Shown: positions 10,282 through 18,891 of the stretch, one piece after another | Layout: each line of letters starts with the position of its first letter | Position numbering within the stretch: position 1 is the stretch's first letter | Source: Nakamurella flavida | Lineage (GTDB): Bacteria; Actinomycetota; Actinomycetes; Mycobacteriales; Nakamurellaceae | NCBI RefSeq assembly: GCF_030811475.1 | Contig: NZ_JAUSQV010000001.1 | Span: 2,546,001-2,610,000 of the forward strand | DNA length: 64,000 bases | Direction of reading: 5' to 3' | Position numbers and translations under genes: made by a program | Notes under the pieces: model-generated | Told to the model about the DNA's origin: nothing | The model's input: the letters and a program-made list of their open reading frames with translations, nothing else | Database searches by the model: none

Positions 10282-10475
10282 TCGGGGGGATTCGATTAGC
10301 GTGTAAGGCGTCGTTCTCAGCGTAGAGTCGAAGGGTGCTTTGCGTGGTGGAGTCCGTGGCCGTTTCGTCATGTTCGGTCGGCTTGCCAAACGTTGGATAC
10401 GCTTTTCAGGCCTCCGGGCGACTCACTGCAATGCATTGTTAGGCGTACTCTGACCATCGTCTGGGGGGAATTGTT

Positions 10476-11130
10476 GTGGTCAAGTCCGGTACCAAGCTAG
10501 CGGTAACGACACTCTGTTTTCTTCTCGGGGCTGCCCTGAACAGTTGCGCCTCACCCCGGAACGACGCTCAGTGCAGCAGGAGGAGGTGATGCAGCCGCTG
10601 AAAAGGTCGTATCCAGCGCGGCGGTCACCGCCGCCCGGGCGCCCGCCCCGGATGCATTTACCCCCATCGTCACTTACCACGGGGGGTTGATCACGCTCGA
10701 ACTTCCCCCGGCGGACATGTCTCCCCAGATGTCCGCGGACGAAGCATATCAACGCCTTCAAGGCGGTAACTTGTTTTTAGATGCGCCAAAATATTCCGAG
10801 CCTATCGTTCGGTATGCCCTTCTCACGAATTCAAGTAATGGGACGCTCCGTAATAATGGAAGTGTCGACCCGGCACATGTTGCCGAACCAGTATGGGTAG
10901 TCGCATTTACCGGCTACCCGGTTCATGCTGCCGGGGGCGCGAGTGCCGAGGGTGCCTCTGTAAGCGAGCCTCCGGCCGTACTCCAAGACATCGTCAGCAT
11001 CTTCTCTGATCAAACGGGGAGTTCTCTCAGCGTCCTTGTTGACGTGCCTGATGGTCCCTATCAGGAAGTCCCGGCGAACAAGGACAGCACCATGGTAGAC
11101 AGCGCAAAATTCCCGCCTCCGCACAAGTAA
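10476..11130 (+). pseudogene. Frameshifted lipoprotein of unknown function
   Basis: A GTG at 10476, 7 bases after GGGGGAA, starts a lipoprotein signal: a short basic start, a hydrophobic core and the lipobox LNSC. The frame then ends at a TGA near 10590. One base over, from about 10561, a continuous frame of about 190 codons runs to 11130 without a credible start, beginning Ala/Ser-rich as expected just after a lipobox. Removing one A in GGAACG at 10558-10562 joins the two. I recognise no domain in the mature part. It lies in the accessory stretch after the immunity gene and is AT-richer than average. Confidence 0.6.
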
Positions 11131-11183
11131 GCCAGGCACTATTGACATAATATCAATTATCGGCCGTCCGGGGGGCGTGCGGG

Positions 11184-11429
11184 ATGGGTGTTGACAACCG
11201 GCTGTGGCGGCTCCGGGTGATGCTCACCAACGACGAGAGCACCCGGACCGATCTGGTAACCAGCTTGGCCATCTGTGCCGTTTTCGTGGTGCTGGGCGCC
11301 AGTCTGCTGGTGCAGGCCGATGGGTTCGTTATCGGGTTCTTCGGGCTGGTGCTGATTGTGATCAACCTGGTCGGGGGCGCCCGTGATGGTGTGCTGTTAC
11401 GGCGGACGTTCGCGGCACCCTCGGAGTGA
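11184..11429 (+). CDS. Small two-helix membrane protein
   Basis: An 81-residue protein: a charged N-terminal stretch of about 23 residues, then two hydrophobic helices (about 26-45 and 48-65) separated by a single charged turn, and a short basic tail. The ATG at 11184 follows GGGGGGCG at a workable distance. No family recognised. It follows the broken lipoprotein by 53 bases on the same strand and could share its transcript. Confidence 0.5.
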   Translation: MGVDNRLWRLRVMLTNDESTRTDLVTSLAICAVFVVLGASLLVQADGFVIGFFGLVLIVINLVGGARDGVLLRRTFAAPSE

Positions 11430-11487
11430 GTCCCGAGTCGGGGTCAGACGTCAGCAATTAGTCACAGTGACGATAACGCTGGCAAGA

Positions 11488-11805
11488 CTATGAGCTGGGG
11501 CTGACGACAGCCAGGTTCAAGCCGGCGCACACTGCGCCGTCGGGTGTTCCGGGCATGATGTACAACTTGCCGGCGCCGCTCAAGCAGCCGACCAAGGGGT
11601 CGTCAGGCTTGATCCACCCACGTTCGCCGGCCATGCTGTAACGGCAGATGTCTTGCCATTCCTCAATCGTGTGGCTGGGTAGCGTCTGATCCGCACGGTC
11701 TGCGAAGGCGACGCCATAAGACCGTCCGCTGGACTGGGTCTCGGGTCCAGCTGCGGCGCTCGCAGCGTCTTTGAAGCAGTATGCCAACTGGATGCCCGGC
11801 GGCAA
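11488..11805 (-). pseudogene. C-terminal remnant of an unknown, probably secreted protein, abutting vsr
   Basis: The minus frame from about 11805 to the stop at 11488 gives about 105 residues that look like real protein: balanced composition, four cysteines and several Trp/Tyr. Upstream of about 11805 the same frame is simply the antisense of vsr, so the N-terminal part of this gene is missing. Paired cysteines suggest an exported protein, but no family is recognised. The break falls exactly where the vsr homology begins on the other strand, which points to a recombination junction between two partial genes. Confidence 0.45.
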
Positions 11806-11814
11806 CGAGCCTTC

Positions 11815-12279
11815 ATGCAGGCCAACAAGGGCAGAGACACCCGACCCGAACTCGCAGTTCGACGGGCCGTTCACGCCCTGGGTCTTCGCTACCGGGTCTC
11901 CTTCCGACCCATCCCCACCTTCCGACGCACCGCAGATCTGGTCTTCACCCGAGCCAAGGTGGCCGTCTTCGTCGACGGGTGCTTCTGGCACGGTTGCCCC
12001 GAACACCACACCGTCTCCGCCACCCACGCCCGATTCTGGGCCGACAAGATCACCAGGAACCGCGAACGCGCTAGGGAGACCAACGCAATCCTTCAGGAGG
12101 CGGGTTGGATCGTCATGCGCTTCTGGGAGCACCAGGACCCGACCCTCGCCGCACGAGCCGTCGCCGTCCAAATGACATCGCTGCATCGCGACGCCACTGC
12201 GGCCGCGACGGAGTCTTACCGGTCCACGTCACCGCCTCACCGCCCACCTCGTCCCCCGGAGCGTGACCCTCATGGCTGA
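11815..12279 (+). CDS. vsr: Very short patch repair (Vsr) endonuclease, N-terminus trimmed
   Basis: A 154-residue protein with the Vsr core: RDTRPELAVRR near the start, the Asp in TADLVF (catalytic metal ligand), the hallmark GCFWHGC with its active-site His, and RFWEHQDP. Vsr nicks DNA at T:G mismatches arising from deaminated 5-methylcytosine and works beside a cytosine methylase. No methylase gene is in this window. Vsr-like residues continue upstream of the ATG at 11815 for a few codons (to about 11797) and then lose resemblance with no start codon, so the natural N-terminus of about a dozen residues is probably lost. The catalytic part is complete. The C-terminal tail after residue 125 is Ser/Pro-rich. 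Confidence 0.85.
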   Translation: MQANKGRDTRPELAVRRAVHALGLRYRVSFRPIPTFRRTADLVFTRAKVAVFVDGCFWHGCPEHHTVSATHARFWADKITRNRERARETNAILQEAGWIVMRFWEHQDPTLAARAVAVQMTSLHRDATAAATESYRSTSPPHRPPRPPERDPHG

Positions 12280-12427
12280 CATCGGCGAACCGCGGCGGCG
12301 GATCGAGGTCGTGCCCACCACCGCGCCGCTCCTTCCGGCCACCCCCGCCGAACCAACCCCCGCGCCTACCCACGCCCCTTCGCCAGCCGACCCGGCGCGG
12401 ACCGGGGCGGGCAAGCCGGGCCAGTGA
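12272..12427 (+). CDS. Small Pro/Ala-rich protein
   Basis: A 51-residue reading frame starting MADIGEPRRR and then low-complexity Pro/Ala/Thr to the end. It overlaps the end of vsr by 8 bases and has GGAG 9 bases before the ATG. From memory, short proteins with this IGEP-type opening and a Pro-rich tail are common in actinobacterial integrative elements and plasmids, but the role is unknown. Too short for a firm call. Confidence 0.4.
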   Translation: MADIGEPRRRIEVVPTTAPLLPATPAEPTPAPTHAPSPADPARTGAGKPGQ

Positions 12428-12616
12428 CCGGTCAGGACCGAGCCGCGGTCGGCGCCGGCCCGGCAGATCGGGTGGCGGCAGGCCCGGTCGTCCAACGTGC
12501 TCAACCCCGGTGCCCGGTCGTGGACCGGGGTCTTGATCGCGCCGTGGGTGTGGCCCCTGGACACCCCGGTCGTGGCGGTTACCAGCGGGAACATACGAAG
12601 ACGGGCCGGGGCGTCG

Positions 12617-13119
12617 ATGACCCTGACCGGTGAAACAACCCCGCAGATCCAGCGGCCCGCGCTGGTAGCCGCGGTCGCGCTGACCGTGGGCTATCTCGCG
12701 GTGATGCTCGCGGTCGCGGTTCCGCTGGCGTTGGTCCTGGTGGGGCCGCTGTCGTCGGGCTGGGCGGCCGTCGTGGCGCTGGCCATCGTGTGCGGGCCGA
12801 TGCTGGCGGAGCTGGCGGTGCAGGTGCTGCGCCTGCTGTGCACTCCGCAGGTGCGCTCCCTTCCCGCCCACCGACGCGAGCTCGCCGCGGCGACCGGGGC
12901 GCCGGTGTTCGTGATGTCTTCCCTGGTGCGCTCCAACCGGGAAGGTGAGGGCAGCCAGCTGCTGCAGGTGCTGCATGAGGAGTGGCAGGCCACCGGGGCG
13001 GTGTTGCTGCTCACCCGGCCAAGGAGGCGGTGGCCGACTACTACGCCGCGCACGGCGCCGTCCCTGACGGTGTCGACCGGCAGGTGATGCGGTCGACTAC
13101 CGCGCCGCCGTCACGGTAG
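12617..13119 (+). pseudogene. Membrane-anchored acetyltransferase-like protein, frameshifted near its end
   Basis: From the ATG at 12617 the frame has two hydrophobic helices (about residues 15-40 and 45-70), then a soluble part with GEGSQLLQVL and TGAVLLL. These recall the CoA-binding and following strand of GNAT acetyltransferases. After about 13017 the reading frame turns into Arg/Thr/Pro noise. One frame over, ADYYAAHGAVPDG follows, which is a typical GNAT C-terminal motif, and ends at the TAG at 13117. One base is missing in ACCCGGCCAAG. The GNAT assignment rests on short motifs only. Confidence 0.5.
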
Positions 13120-13335
13120 AGCTCCCGCCTTGTCCCTAGTCCCCTGAGCAGCCGGTGATCGCGGTCAAGAAGACTCGGTCACCGGACGGGTGGCGGCGTG
13201 CTAGAACGACCAACTTCGGCCTGGTCGCCAGCCACGACAGGGGCTCCTCCCCCAAGACAGCCACGACCGGTCGTGACCATCCGACTACCTTCCGGTACCC
13301 TCACCCACTCTGGTCGGTTCGAGAAGGGGTTTGAC

Positions 13336-13917
13336 ATGCGGAAGCCTGTGGGATCAAGCATTCTGAAAGTGCTCGGAATAGCTGTGGCGAGCATGCTCAT
13401 CTCCGCCTCCCCTGCACTCGCAGCCGGGCCTGCGGCCTCGCCGAGCTCGCCGCAGCTCAGCTCCCCCACCAGTGACCCCGGCGCCGAACCTGCCGGCCCC
13501 CGAGGAACCGGCCCCTATGTACCCTTGACGAAAGCCAGGACCACCACCAGTAGTGCTGCTTCGACCCAAGCCGCCGGCAACTGCGGCGTTCGTACCGACA
13601 CTCCTCATGTGTCATACACGACGGCCAACCAGATTCACACCCGGGTGGAGTCCTTCTGCACAACCGGGATCGTTTCTCAGAACACAGTTAGTGCGACCAC
13701 CTACAGATCCCGGTGGTACGGCTGGGAAAATCGAGGATCTGCCAGCGCAGGGCCGCGAATGGCTCAGACGGTTCGGGTTACTGTAGCTATCGACTGCACC
13801 CGTGGCGAAAAGTACCGTTACCGGACAACGTCACGGGGCGTAGCGACGATCAACGGGACGACCTACACTGCCGCATCTTATGACGAGAACAATTCAGAGA
13901 TCACGTGCGGAGGCTGA
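13336..13917 (+). CDS. Secreted protein of unknown function
   Basis: A 193-residue protein with a textbook signal peptide (basic start, hydrophobic core, ALAAG cleavage at about residue 27). A Pro/Ser/Thr-rich spacer is followed by a compact C-terminal domain of about 110 residues with four cysteines, many Thr/Tyr and beta-type alternation. GAGAAGGGG precedes the ATG at 13336. It overlaps the next gene by 13 bases, so the two are likely translated together. No family recognised. Four Cys suggest two disulfides outside the cell. Confidence 0.6.
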   Translation: MRKPVGSSILKVLGIAVASMLISASPALAAGPAASPSSPQLSSPTSDPGAEPAGPRGTGPYVPLTKARTTTSSAASTQAAGNCGVRTDTPHVSYTTANQIHTRVESFCTTGIVSQNTVSATTYRSRWYGWENRGSASAGPRMAQTVRVTVAIDCTRGEKYRYRTTSRGVATINGTTYTAASYDENNSEITCGG

Positions 13918-14477
13918 GGCTTTCGGTTCTGATCGTCCTCGTGACGTTTGCATCAGGGGGGTGCGCCCGGCCACAGCTCGACGCATCCCCGTCCGGAATG
14001 AACCCAATAGCCGAATTCGCACCTGGCGGACACCCTCCATTGGTCTCGTTCGCCGAAGGTGTGGATCAGTTCGAACCTCCGGTGGTGCTGTCCTGGGACG
14101 GGTCAGGAATACCACCCACGGAACCAGCTTCGCTGGACTGGGCACGAGCACCTCGAGTCAACTTGACCAACGGGAAAGTCCTTATGACCCTGAGTGAAGG
14201 GAACCCTCCTGAGCGCCTCGTGATGCAAACGTTCGCTACGATCGACCCGGACGGTATTCCCCAGGGCTCCTCCGTCGAAGTGCTCTGCGACTTCCGCGCG
14301 GACACAAAGTGTCCCCTGCAGTTTGACTACTCAAATAGTCATCTCAGCGCAGACTTAAGAGCCAGCACTGCCGATTTAAGGGGGTTTGCTACCGTTCAGC
14401 TGACATGGGTCTCAGCGGCTGACGAGGGAACCGCGAAAGACACCTGGGCGACATGGATTGGAATGATCGGTGAATAG
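13905..14477 (+). CDS. Lipoprotein of unknown function
   Basis: A 190-residue lipoprotein: GTG start, Arg-rich N-terminus, hydrophobic core and lipobox SGGC with Cys at residue 20. The mature part looks beta-rich and contains two further cysteines (near CDF and KCPLQF). It overlaps the preceding secreted-protein gene by 13 bases and the next gene by 8, so the three form a tight unit. I do not recognise the domain. The secreted protein and lipoprotein may act together at the cell surface (inference from coupling). Confidence 0.6.
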   Translation: MRRLRLSVLIVLVTFASGGCARPQLDASPSGMNPIAEFAPGGHPPLVSFAEGVDQFEPPVVLSWDGSGIPPTEPASLDWARAPRVNLTNGKVLMTLSEGNPPERLVMQTFATIDPDGIPQGSSVEVLCDFRADTKCPLQFDYSNSHLSADLRASTADLRGFATVQLTWVSAADEGTAKDTWATWIGMIGE

Positions 14478-14817
14478 CCCAGCAGATAGCTACCTTTTTT
14501 CTCGCGCCGCTGAGATCGCCGGCCTGACAGAGACCCCTCAATCTAGATTGAGCACGGTCTCCGGCGAATCCGCAGCCGTGTGCATAGTCGGCTCCAGCGT
14601 TGTTGTGCTGAGTATTTTCGATAACTTGACGACTTCACCAGCGCTGTGCGGGAGTGCGACGACTGACCTTCCGGTGGACGGCGCTGACGGGCTGTTTACA
14701 ATGAGCGCCAAGTTCCGTAGGCATGGCCGTCACTGGGTGCGTCGTTGGATCTCGGCAACGGCGTCTGTAAAGACCAGTAGCGGCGTCACGGTGATCTCCT
14801 CGCTCGTCCTCCGGTAA
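14470..14817 (+). CDS. Hypothetical protein, third gene of a coupled trio
   Basis: A 115-residue frame starting at a GTG inside the end of the lipoprotein gene (8-base overlap). It has no signal peptide and no clear transmembrane helix. It has a mildly hydrophobic middle around residues 35-55 and a basic Arg/Trp-rich patch near 80-92. Its coding character is weaker than that of the two genes before it, but the overlap and shared direction favour a real gene. No function can be named. Confidence 0.4.
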   Translation: MNSPADSYLFSRAAEIAGLTETPQSRLSTVSGESAAVCIVGSSVVVLSIFDNLTTSPALCGSATTDLPVDGADGLFTMSAKFRRHGRHWVRRWISATASVKTSSGVTVISSLVLR

Positions 14818-14915
14818 AAGGGTAGGCGGCCGCCACCTCATATAGACCGTCGGGGTGACCGCGAACCTCCTTGAACGCCTATCGGTGATCGGGGGGAGTT
14901 GATTCCTGGCCGGTG

Positions 14916-16157
14916 CTACCAGTCGGCGCCGGTGTCGCGGTCGGTCTCCGCGCCGCGCTCGGCGTCCCGGTCGTCATCGACCGCAGGGCCGCGGCGGGTC
15001 TGGGTGGCGGTGTGGGAGCCCATCGCGTTGATCCGTGCTGCGTTCGCGGCCAGCATCTGCGCCTGCCGGGTCCGCAGCGCCGGCGGCTTCGGCAACCCCA
15101 GCGGTCCTTGCGGGGTGGGGTCGTACGGGACGTGGACGGCGATCTTGTCCAGGACGCGGAAGGCATCCAGGTCCAGCGTCGACGCAGCGCGGGCGGCGTG
15201 GCGGGCCCGCAGCGGCGCGGGCATCCGGGCGATGATCGGCGCGACGTAGCGCAGGGAGTGGATGCGCGCCTCGATGCTCTGCTCGCCGTTCAGCGACGCG
15301 GTCAGGGCCTGGTCGACGACCAGGTCGGCCAGCGGCCGGCGCTGCCCGATCGCGATGGCCAACGCCTGGACACCGGCGGTGGCCAAGAGGTCGGCGGGGT
15401 CGGTCCCGGCGGGCAGGTTCGATACCCGGGCATCGTGCACGCCGGCCGCGGCCAGCAGGTCGTGAGCGGCGGCGGCGGCCCGCTGACCGGCGGGGTCGTT
15501 GTCCAGGGCGACGATGATCTTGCGGTCGGTCAGCGGGGCGATGCGGTCCAGGGTGGCCAGCTGCTGCCCGGTGAGCGCGGTACCCAACGGCGCGACGGCG
15601 ACCAGGCGCCGCCCGGCGTGGGCGGCGGCGGCGGTGATCGCAAGGGCATCCATCGGGCCTTCGACGATGGCCAGGCTGGCCCCAGCCCGCAGCTGGTCGA
15701 TCGTGTCGGGGGTGAGTCCGTAGGGCAGGACGGTCTTGCTGAACAGGTCGGTGGTGGCGCTGCCCAGGTACTTGGGGGTGCGGTCGTCGATCTCGCTGGG
15801 GTGGGCGCGGCCGGTGAAGGCCACGACCTGCCCGGTGGCGTCGTGGATGGGCAGCATCGCCCGGTTGCGGAACGGGTCGATCAAGGCGCCGCGGCTGGTG
15901 ATCCGGGCCAGGCCCGCGGCCAGCAGCTCGGTGTCGGTGAACCCGGCTGCCAGCAGGTGATCCAGGGTGCGCGTCCACCCGCCCGGGGCGTAGCCGATAC
16001 CGGAGGGGTCCAACCCGCGGCCGGCGACGTAGGCCGGGACCCAGGACCGCGGCGCGAGCTGGCGGTAGTAGTCCCACGCGGCGATGACCGCGGCGCGAGC
16101 CCGGGTCTGCGCCGCGTTGTTCTCCCCGGCGGGCAGCACGATGACAGGGGCGAGGGC
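14916..16157 (-). pseudogene. Toprim-containing C-terminal fragment of a relaxase/primase from a conjugative element
   Basis: About 410 residues with a TOPRIM fold: a zinc-less primase-like lead (GYAPGGW, then FRNRAMLPIHD), the acidic motif EGPMDALA near residue 165 and DNDPAG near residue 215. Actinobacterial MobF-type relaxases/primases of integrative elements carry such a C-terminal part. Here it has no credible start: a TAG stands at 16158-16160 in the same frame, and no ribosome binding site precedes the first GTG. Protein-like sequence (PEPRVNSETGPADP) continues in frame beyond that TAG. I read it as the surviving tail of a larger decayed gene. A stand-alone primase-like protein is the alternative. 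Confidence 0.6.
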
Positions 16158-16510
16158 CTACGGATCCGCGGGCCCGGTCTCAGAATTAACCCGCGGTTCA
16201 GGCAGCTGCGCCTGAGCGCTGTCGGTATCGAGGCCGGCGGGGTGGGTGGTGGCGGTCCGCGGATCAGGCTCGGGGGCATCGGTCTACAGGTCGGCCGGGG
16301 GGATGCGGTCGTCTTCCGCGGGTCGACCGGGGCCGGGTCGGCGCCGGGCTGCGGTTTGGGGACGGCCAGGGTGCCGACGGGTCAATGCAGCAGGATCCCC
16401 CGCGCGTGTGCGGCGGCGCCAGCAAGGACTTGCCTACGAGCCGGACGCCGTCCTTCCGCCTCGGTCCCGGTCTCGCTCCCAGGCTCGCCGCCGTACAGCG
16501 TCGGGCTGCT
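16158..16510 (-). pseudogene. Degenerate remnants upstream of the relaxase/primase tail
   Basis: No intact gene. On the minus strand, short protein-like pieces sit in alternating frames. One is a Pro-rich linker near 16330-16385 (PKPQPGADPAPVDP). One frame over is DDRIPPADL ending in a TAG near 16290, then an open stretch down to the TAG at 16160. The pieces join end to end if about one base is added and the stop codons are ignored, as expected for a mutated coding region. Confidence 0.4.
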
Positions 16511-16867
16511 CTACTGCCGCTCCGGGGCTTGGCCTCGGAACTTCGAAGCGGGATACCGCTGAGCGGTAGCAGCAAGCTTGACCGCCGCCGCCGGACCCAG
16601 ATCGACGCCCGTCTCATCGGCCAACATGACCAGGTAGAGAAGGACATCAGCCAGCTCTTCGGCCAACCGCGTATGCAGCCGCCCCGCTTTCACGTCCTCC
16701 CGGACGGTCGCTGCAGGCTGCCATTGAAGGAGCTCTGCTACCTCCCCGACCTCTCCAACGAGTGCTAGTAGCAGCGACTTTGCGTCGTGGAACTGCTCCC
16801 AGTCGCGGTCGCGGTTGAACGTCCGGACTGCCTCGGTCAGCTCGCGCAGGTCATACACGGGGGTCAC
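16511..16867 (-). CDS. MazG-like nucleotide pyrophosphohydrolase (dCTPase/RS21-C6 type)
   Basis: A 118-residue all-alpha protein matching the MazG/DCTPP fold. It has WEQFHDAKSLLLAL, GEVGEVAELLQW (the EExxE-like metal site) and LAEELADVLLYLVMLAD (second acidic motif). Such enzymes hydrolyse (d)NTPs to monophosphate and PPi. It starts with GTG at 16867 and is divergent from the nuclease-helicase gene, with about 120 bases between the starts. MazG-like genes beside this helicase family recur in bacterial genomes (from memory). That context suggests nucleotide depletion or sanitising in phage defence rather than housekeeping. Length is normal for the family. Confidence 0.85.
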   Translation of the reverse strand: MTPVYDLRELTEAVRTFNRDRDWEQFHDAKSLLLALVGEVGEVAELLQWQPAATVREDVKAGRLHTRLAEELADVLLYLVMLADETGVDLGPAAAVKLAATAQRYPASKFRGQAPERQ

Positions 16868-17001
16868 TGTGCCATCCCGCCCGTCCTTCCTCCTATGCTC
16901 GTCACTGCGGCCCGACGGGCACCCGTTCTACGGACAGTCCCCCACCCGCACGAATCTTTTCGTGCTGCCCGGGGGGTCCTGTCATTCTGCTTCGACAGAG
17001 T

Positions 17002-18870
17002 GTGCGCGCGTTCCACGAGCTCACCCAGAACCCCCAGGCCATCGAGGTTCAGCTGTTCGACCTGCTGAAGCACCACACAGGTGCTCGACCATCACCGGGG
17101 GAAGTTCGGTCGTGGTCCAAGAGCCTGCCCGTGCTCGCGAACGACCTGATCGACGCTGGACTCCAAGATGTTGAAATCCTCTTGGAGTTCCAGCTCCCGC
17201 TGACCAGCAAGCGTGCGGATGCCGTGCTGGCTGGGCGCCACCCGAAGACCGGTCGGCCGTCTTACGTCGTCGTTGAGCTCAAGCAGTGGACGGCGGCCAC
17301 ACCCTGGCCGGACGCGCCAAGTCTGGTAACCGTGCCCGGGATGCCGGGAGGCCCTCGTCAGCACCCCATCGCCCAGGTCCGTCACTACTGCGAATACCTT
17401 GCCGACTTCCTCGCGGTCGTGCACGACCAGCCTGACACGATGGCTGGATTCGCTTACCTCCACAACGCATCGCTGGATGTAGCTCAAACACTGTCCACAT
17501 ACCCGCAGGACCAGCGTGGACGACTGTTCTCCGGCGCGCAGCGCGGGGAGCTGATCGACTTTCTTCGGTCGCGTCTTGAGCCGGGAGTACCCGGTGCGCC
17601 ATACGCCGACATGCTGGCCAAGTCCAAAGTTGGTCCTTCACGCCAGCTTCTCAACGTGGTGGCCGACGAGCTGGCCCACCGCGAACAATTTGTTCTTCTC
17701 GATGAGCAACGGGTGGCTGTGGACCTCGTCCTGGCCGAGGTGGAGCGGTCGAGGTCTGGAGACCACAAGACCGTCGTGGTGGTCAGCGGAGGCCCGGGAA
17801 GCGGGAAGAGTGTCATCGCTCTCTCGTTGATGGGCGAACTGGCTTCCCGTGGGCGGACCGTGGTGCATGCAACGGGCTCCCGGTCTTTCACCCAAACCCT
17901 GAGGACGGTCAGTGGTCAGGGGCGGCAGCGCTCCGGCAGTCTGTTCAAGTACTTCAACTCCTTCATGGAAGCTGAGCGCAACGGGCTCGACGTGCTCATT
18001 CTCGACGAAGCCCACCGAATGAGGGCCACCTCGGCCAATCGCTATACCAGAGCCGCACTCCGCACCGGGCGCCCCCAGCTCGACGAGCTCATCCAGGCTG
18101 CCCGCGTTCCGGTCTTCCTCCTCGACGAACATCAGGTGGTTCGACCTGGAGAGATGGGGACGGTGGAAGAGATCAAGGCCCACGCCTCGGCTCTCGGTCT
18201 CGAGGTTCGTGAGGTCCCGCTAGGTGCCCAATTCAGGAGCGGCGGCAGCGAGCTCTACATCCGCTGGATCGAAGACCTCCTGGGTCTGACGGATCGCGGG
18301 CCTTGGAAGTGGGAGGGAGACGACCGCTTCTCGGTCGACACCGTCACTGGCCCTGCCGAGTTGGAAGGCCGCCTGGCCGTCTACCGCGATAACGGCTTCG
18401 GTGCCCGGATGACCGCCGGATACTGCTGGTCCTGGAGTGACCCCCGGCCAGACGGCAGTCTTGTTGCCGACGTGATCATCGATGACTGGCGACACCCATG
18501 GAACTCACGCAGCGAGCGGCCACTCCCAGGCGCACCACCGTCTGCCCTTTGGGCATCACAACCCGATGGATTCCACCAGGTCGGATGCGTCTACACGGCG
18601 CAGGGATTTGAATACGACTGGAACGGTGTGATCTTGGGTCCTGACCTAGTGTGGCGCACCGACAAGTGGGTCAGCCGTCGAGAATACAACAAGGACCCAG
18701 ACTTCCGGTCCAAGGCGACCGTCACCGATGCCCAATTCGACGGGCTGGTACGAAACGTGTATAAGGTCCTCATGACTCGGGGAATGGTCGGCACCCTGAT
18801 CTGCAGTGTGGATCCAGAGACCAACGCATTCCTGAAATCGATGATTGGCCCGTCAACACTGCCCGGATGA
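17002..18870 (+). CDS. DUF2075 / Schlafen-group-like nuclease-helicase, candidate phage defence protein
   Basis: A 622-residue protein. The N-terminal 200 residues include FQLPLTSKRADAVLAG and VVVELKQW, the D...ExK pattern of a PD-(D/E)XK nuclease. The rest is a P-loop helicase of the DUF2075 type: Walker A GGPGSGKS near 265, Walker B LILDEAHR near 333, VFLLDEHQVV, QFRSGG, the QVGCVYTAQGFEYDW motif near 535 and an Arg-rich end. It probably acts on DNA or RNA in the cytoplasm. The GTG at 17002 is the first standard start, but residues ILLRQS upstream extend the family-like N-terminus, and a G-rich stretch sits 7 bases before an ATT at 16984. Divergent from the MazG-like gene. Confidence 0.8.
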   Translation: MRAFHELTQNPQAIEVQLFDLLKHHTGARPSPGEVRSWSKSLPVLANDLIDAGLQDVEILLEFQLPLTSKRADAVLAGRHPKTGRPSYVVVELKQWTAATPWPDAPSLVTVPGMPGGPRQHPIAQVRHYCEYLADFLAVVHDQPDTMAGFAYLHNASLDVAQTLSTYPQDQRGRLFSGAQRGELIDFLRSRLEPGVPGAPYADMLAKSKVGPSRQLLNVVADELAHREQFVLLDEQRVAVDLVLAEVERSRSGDHKTVVVVSGGPGSGKSVIALSLMGELASRGRTVVHATGSRSFTQTLRTVSGQGRQRSGSLFKYFNSFMEAERNGLDVLILDEAHRMRATSANRYTRAALRTGRPQLDELIQAARVPVFLLDEHQVVRPGEMGTVEEIKAHASALGLEVREVPLGAQFRSGGSELYIRWIEDLLGLTDRGPWKWEGDDRFSVDTVTGPAELEGRLAVYRDNGFGARMTAGYCWSWSDPRPDGSLVADVIIDDWRHPWNSRSERPLPGAPPSALWASQPDGFHQVGCVYTAQGFEYDWNGVILGPDLVWRTDKWVSRREYNKDPDFRSKATVTDAQFDGLVRNVYKVLMTRGMVGTLICSVDPETNAFLKSMIGPSTLPG

Positions 18871-18891
18871 TGAGCGGCAACCAACGATGGA

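Noticed and set aside
14913..16562. Long plus-strand open frame over the primase fragment (549 codons)
   Set aside because: It is the antisense of the TOPRIM gene, Gly/Gln/Arg-rich with no domain or ribosome binding site.
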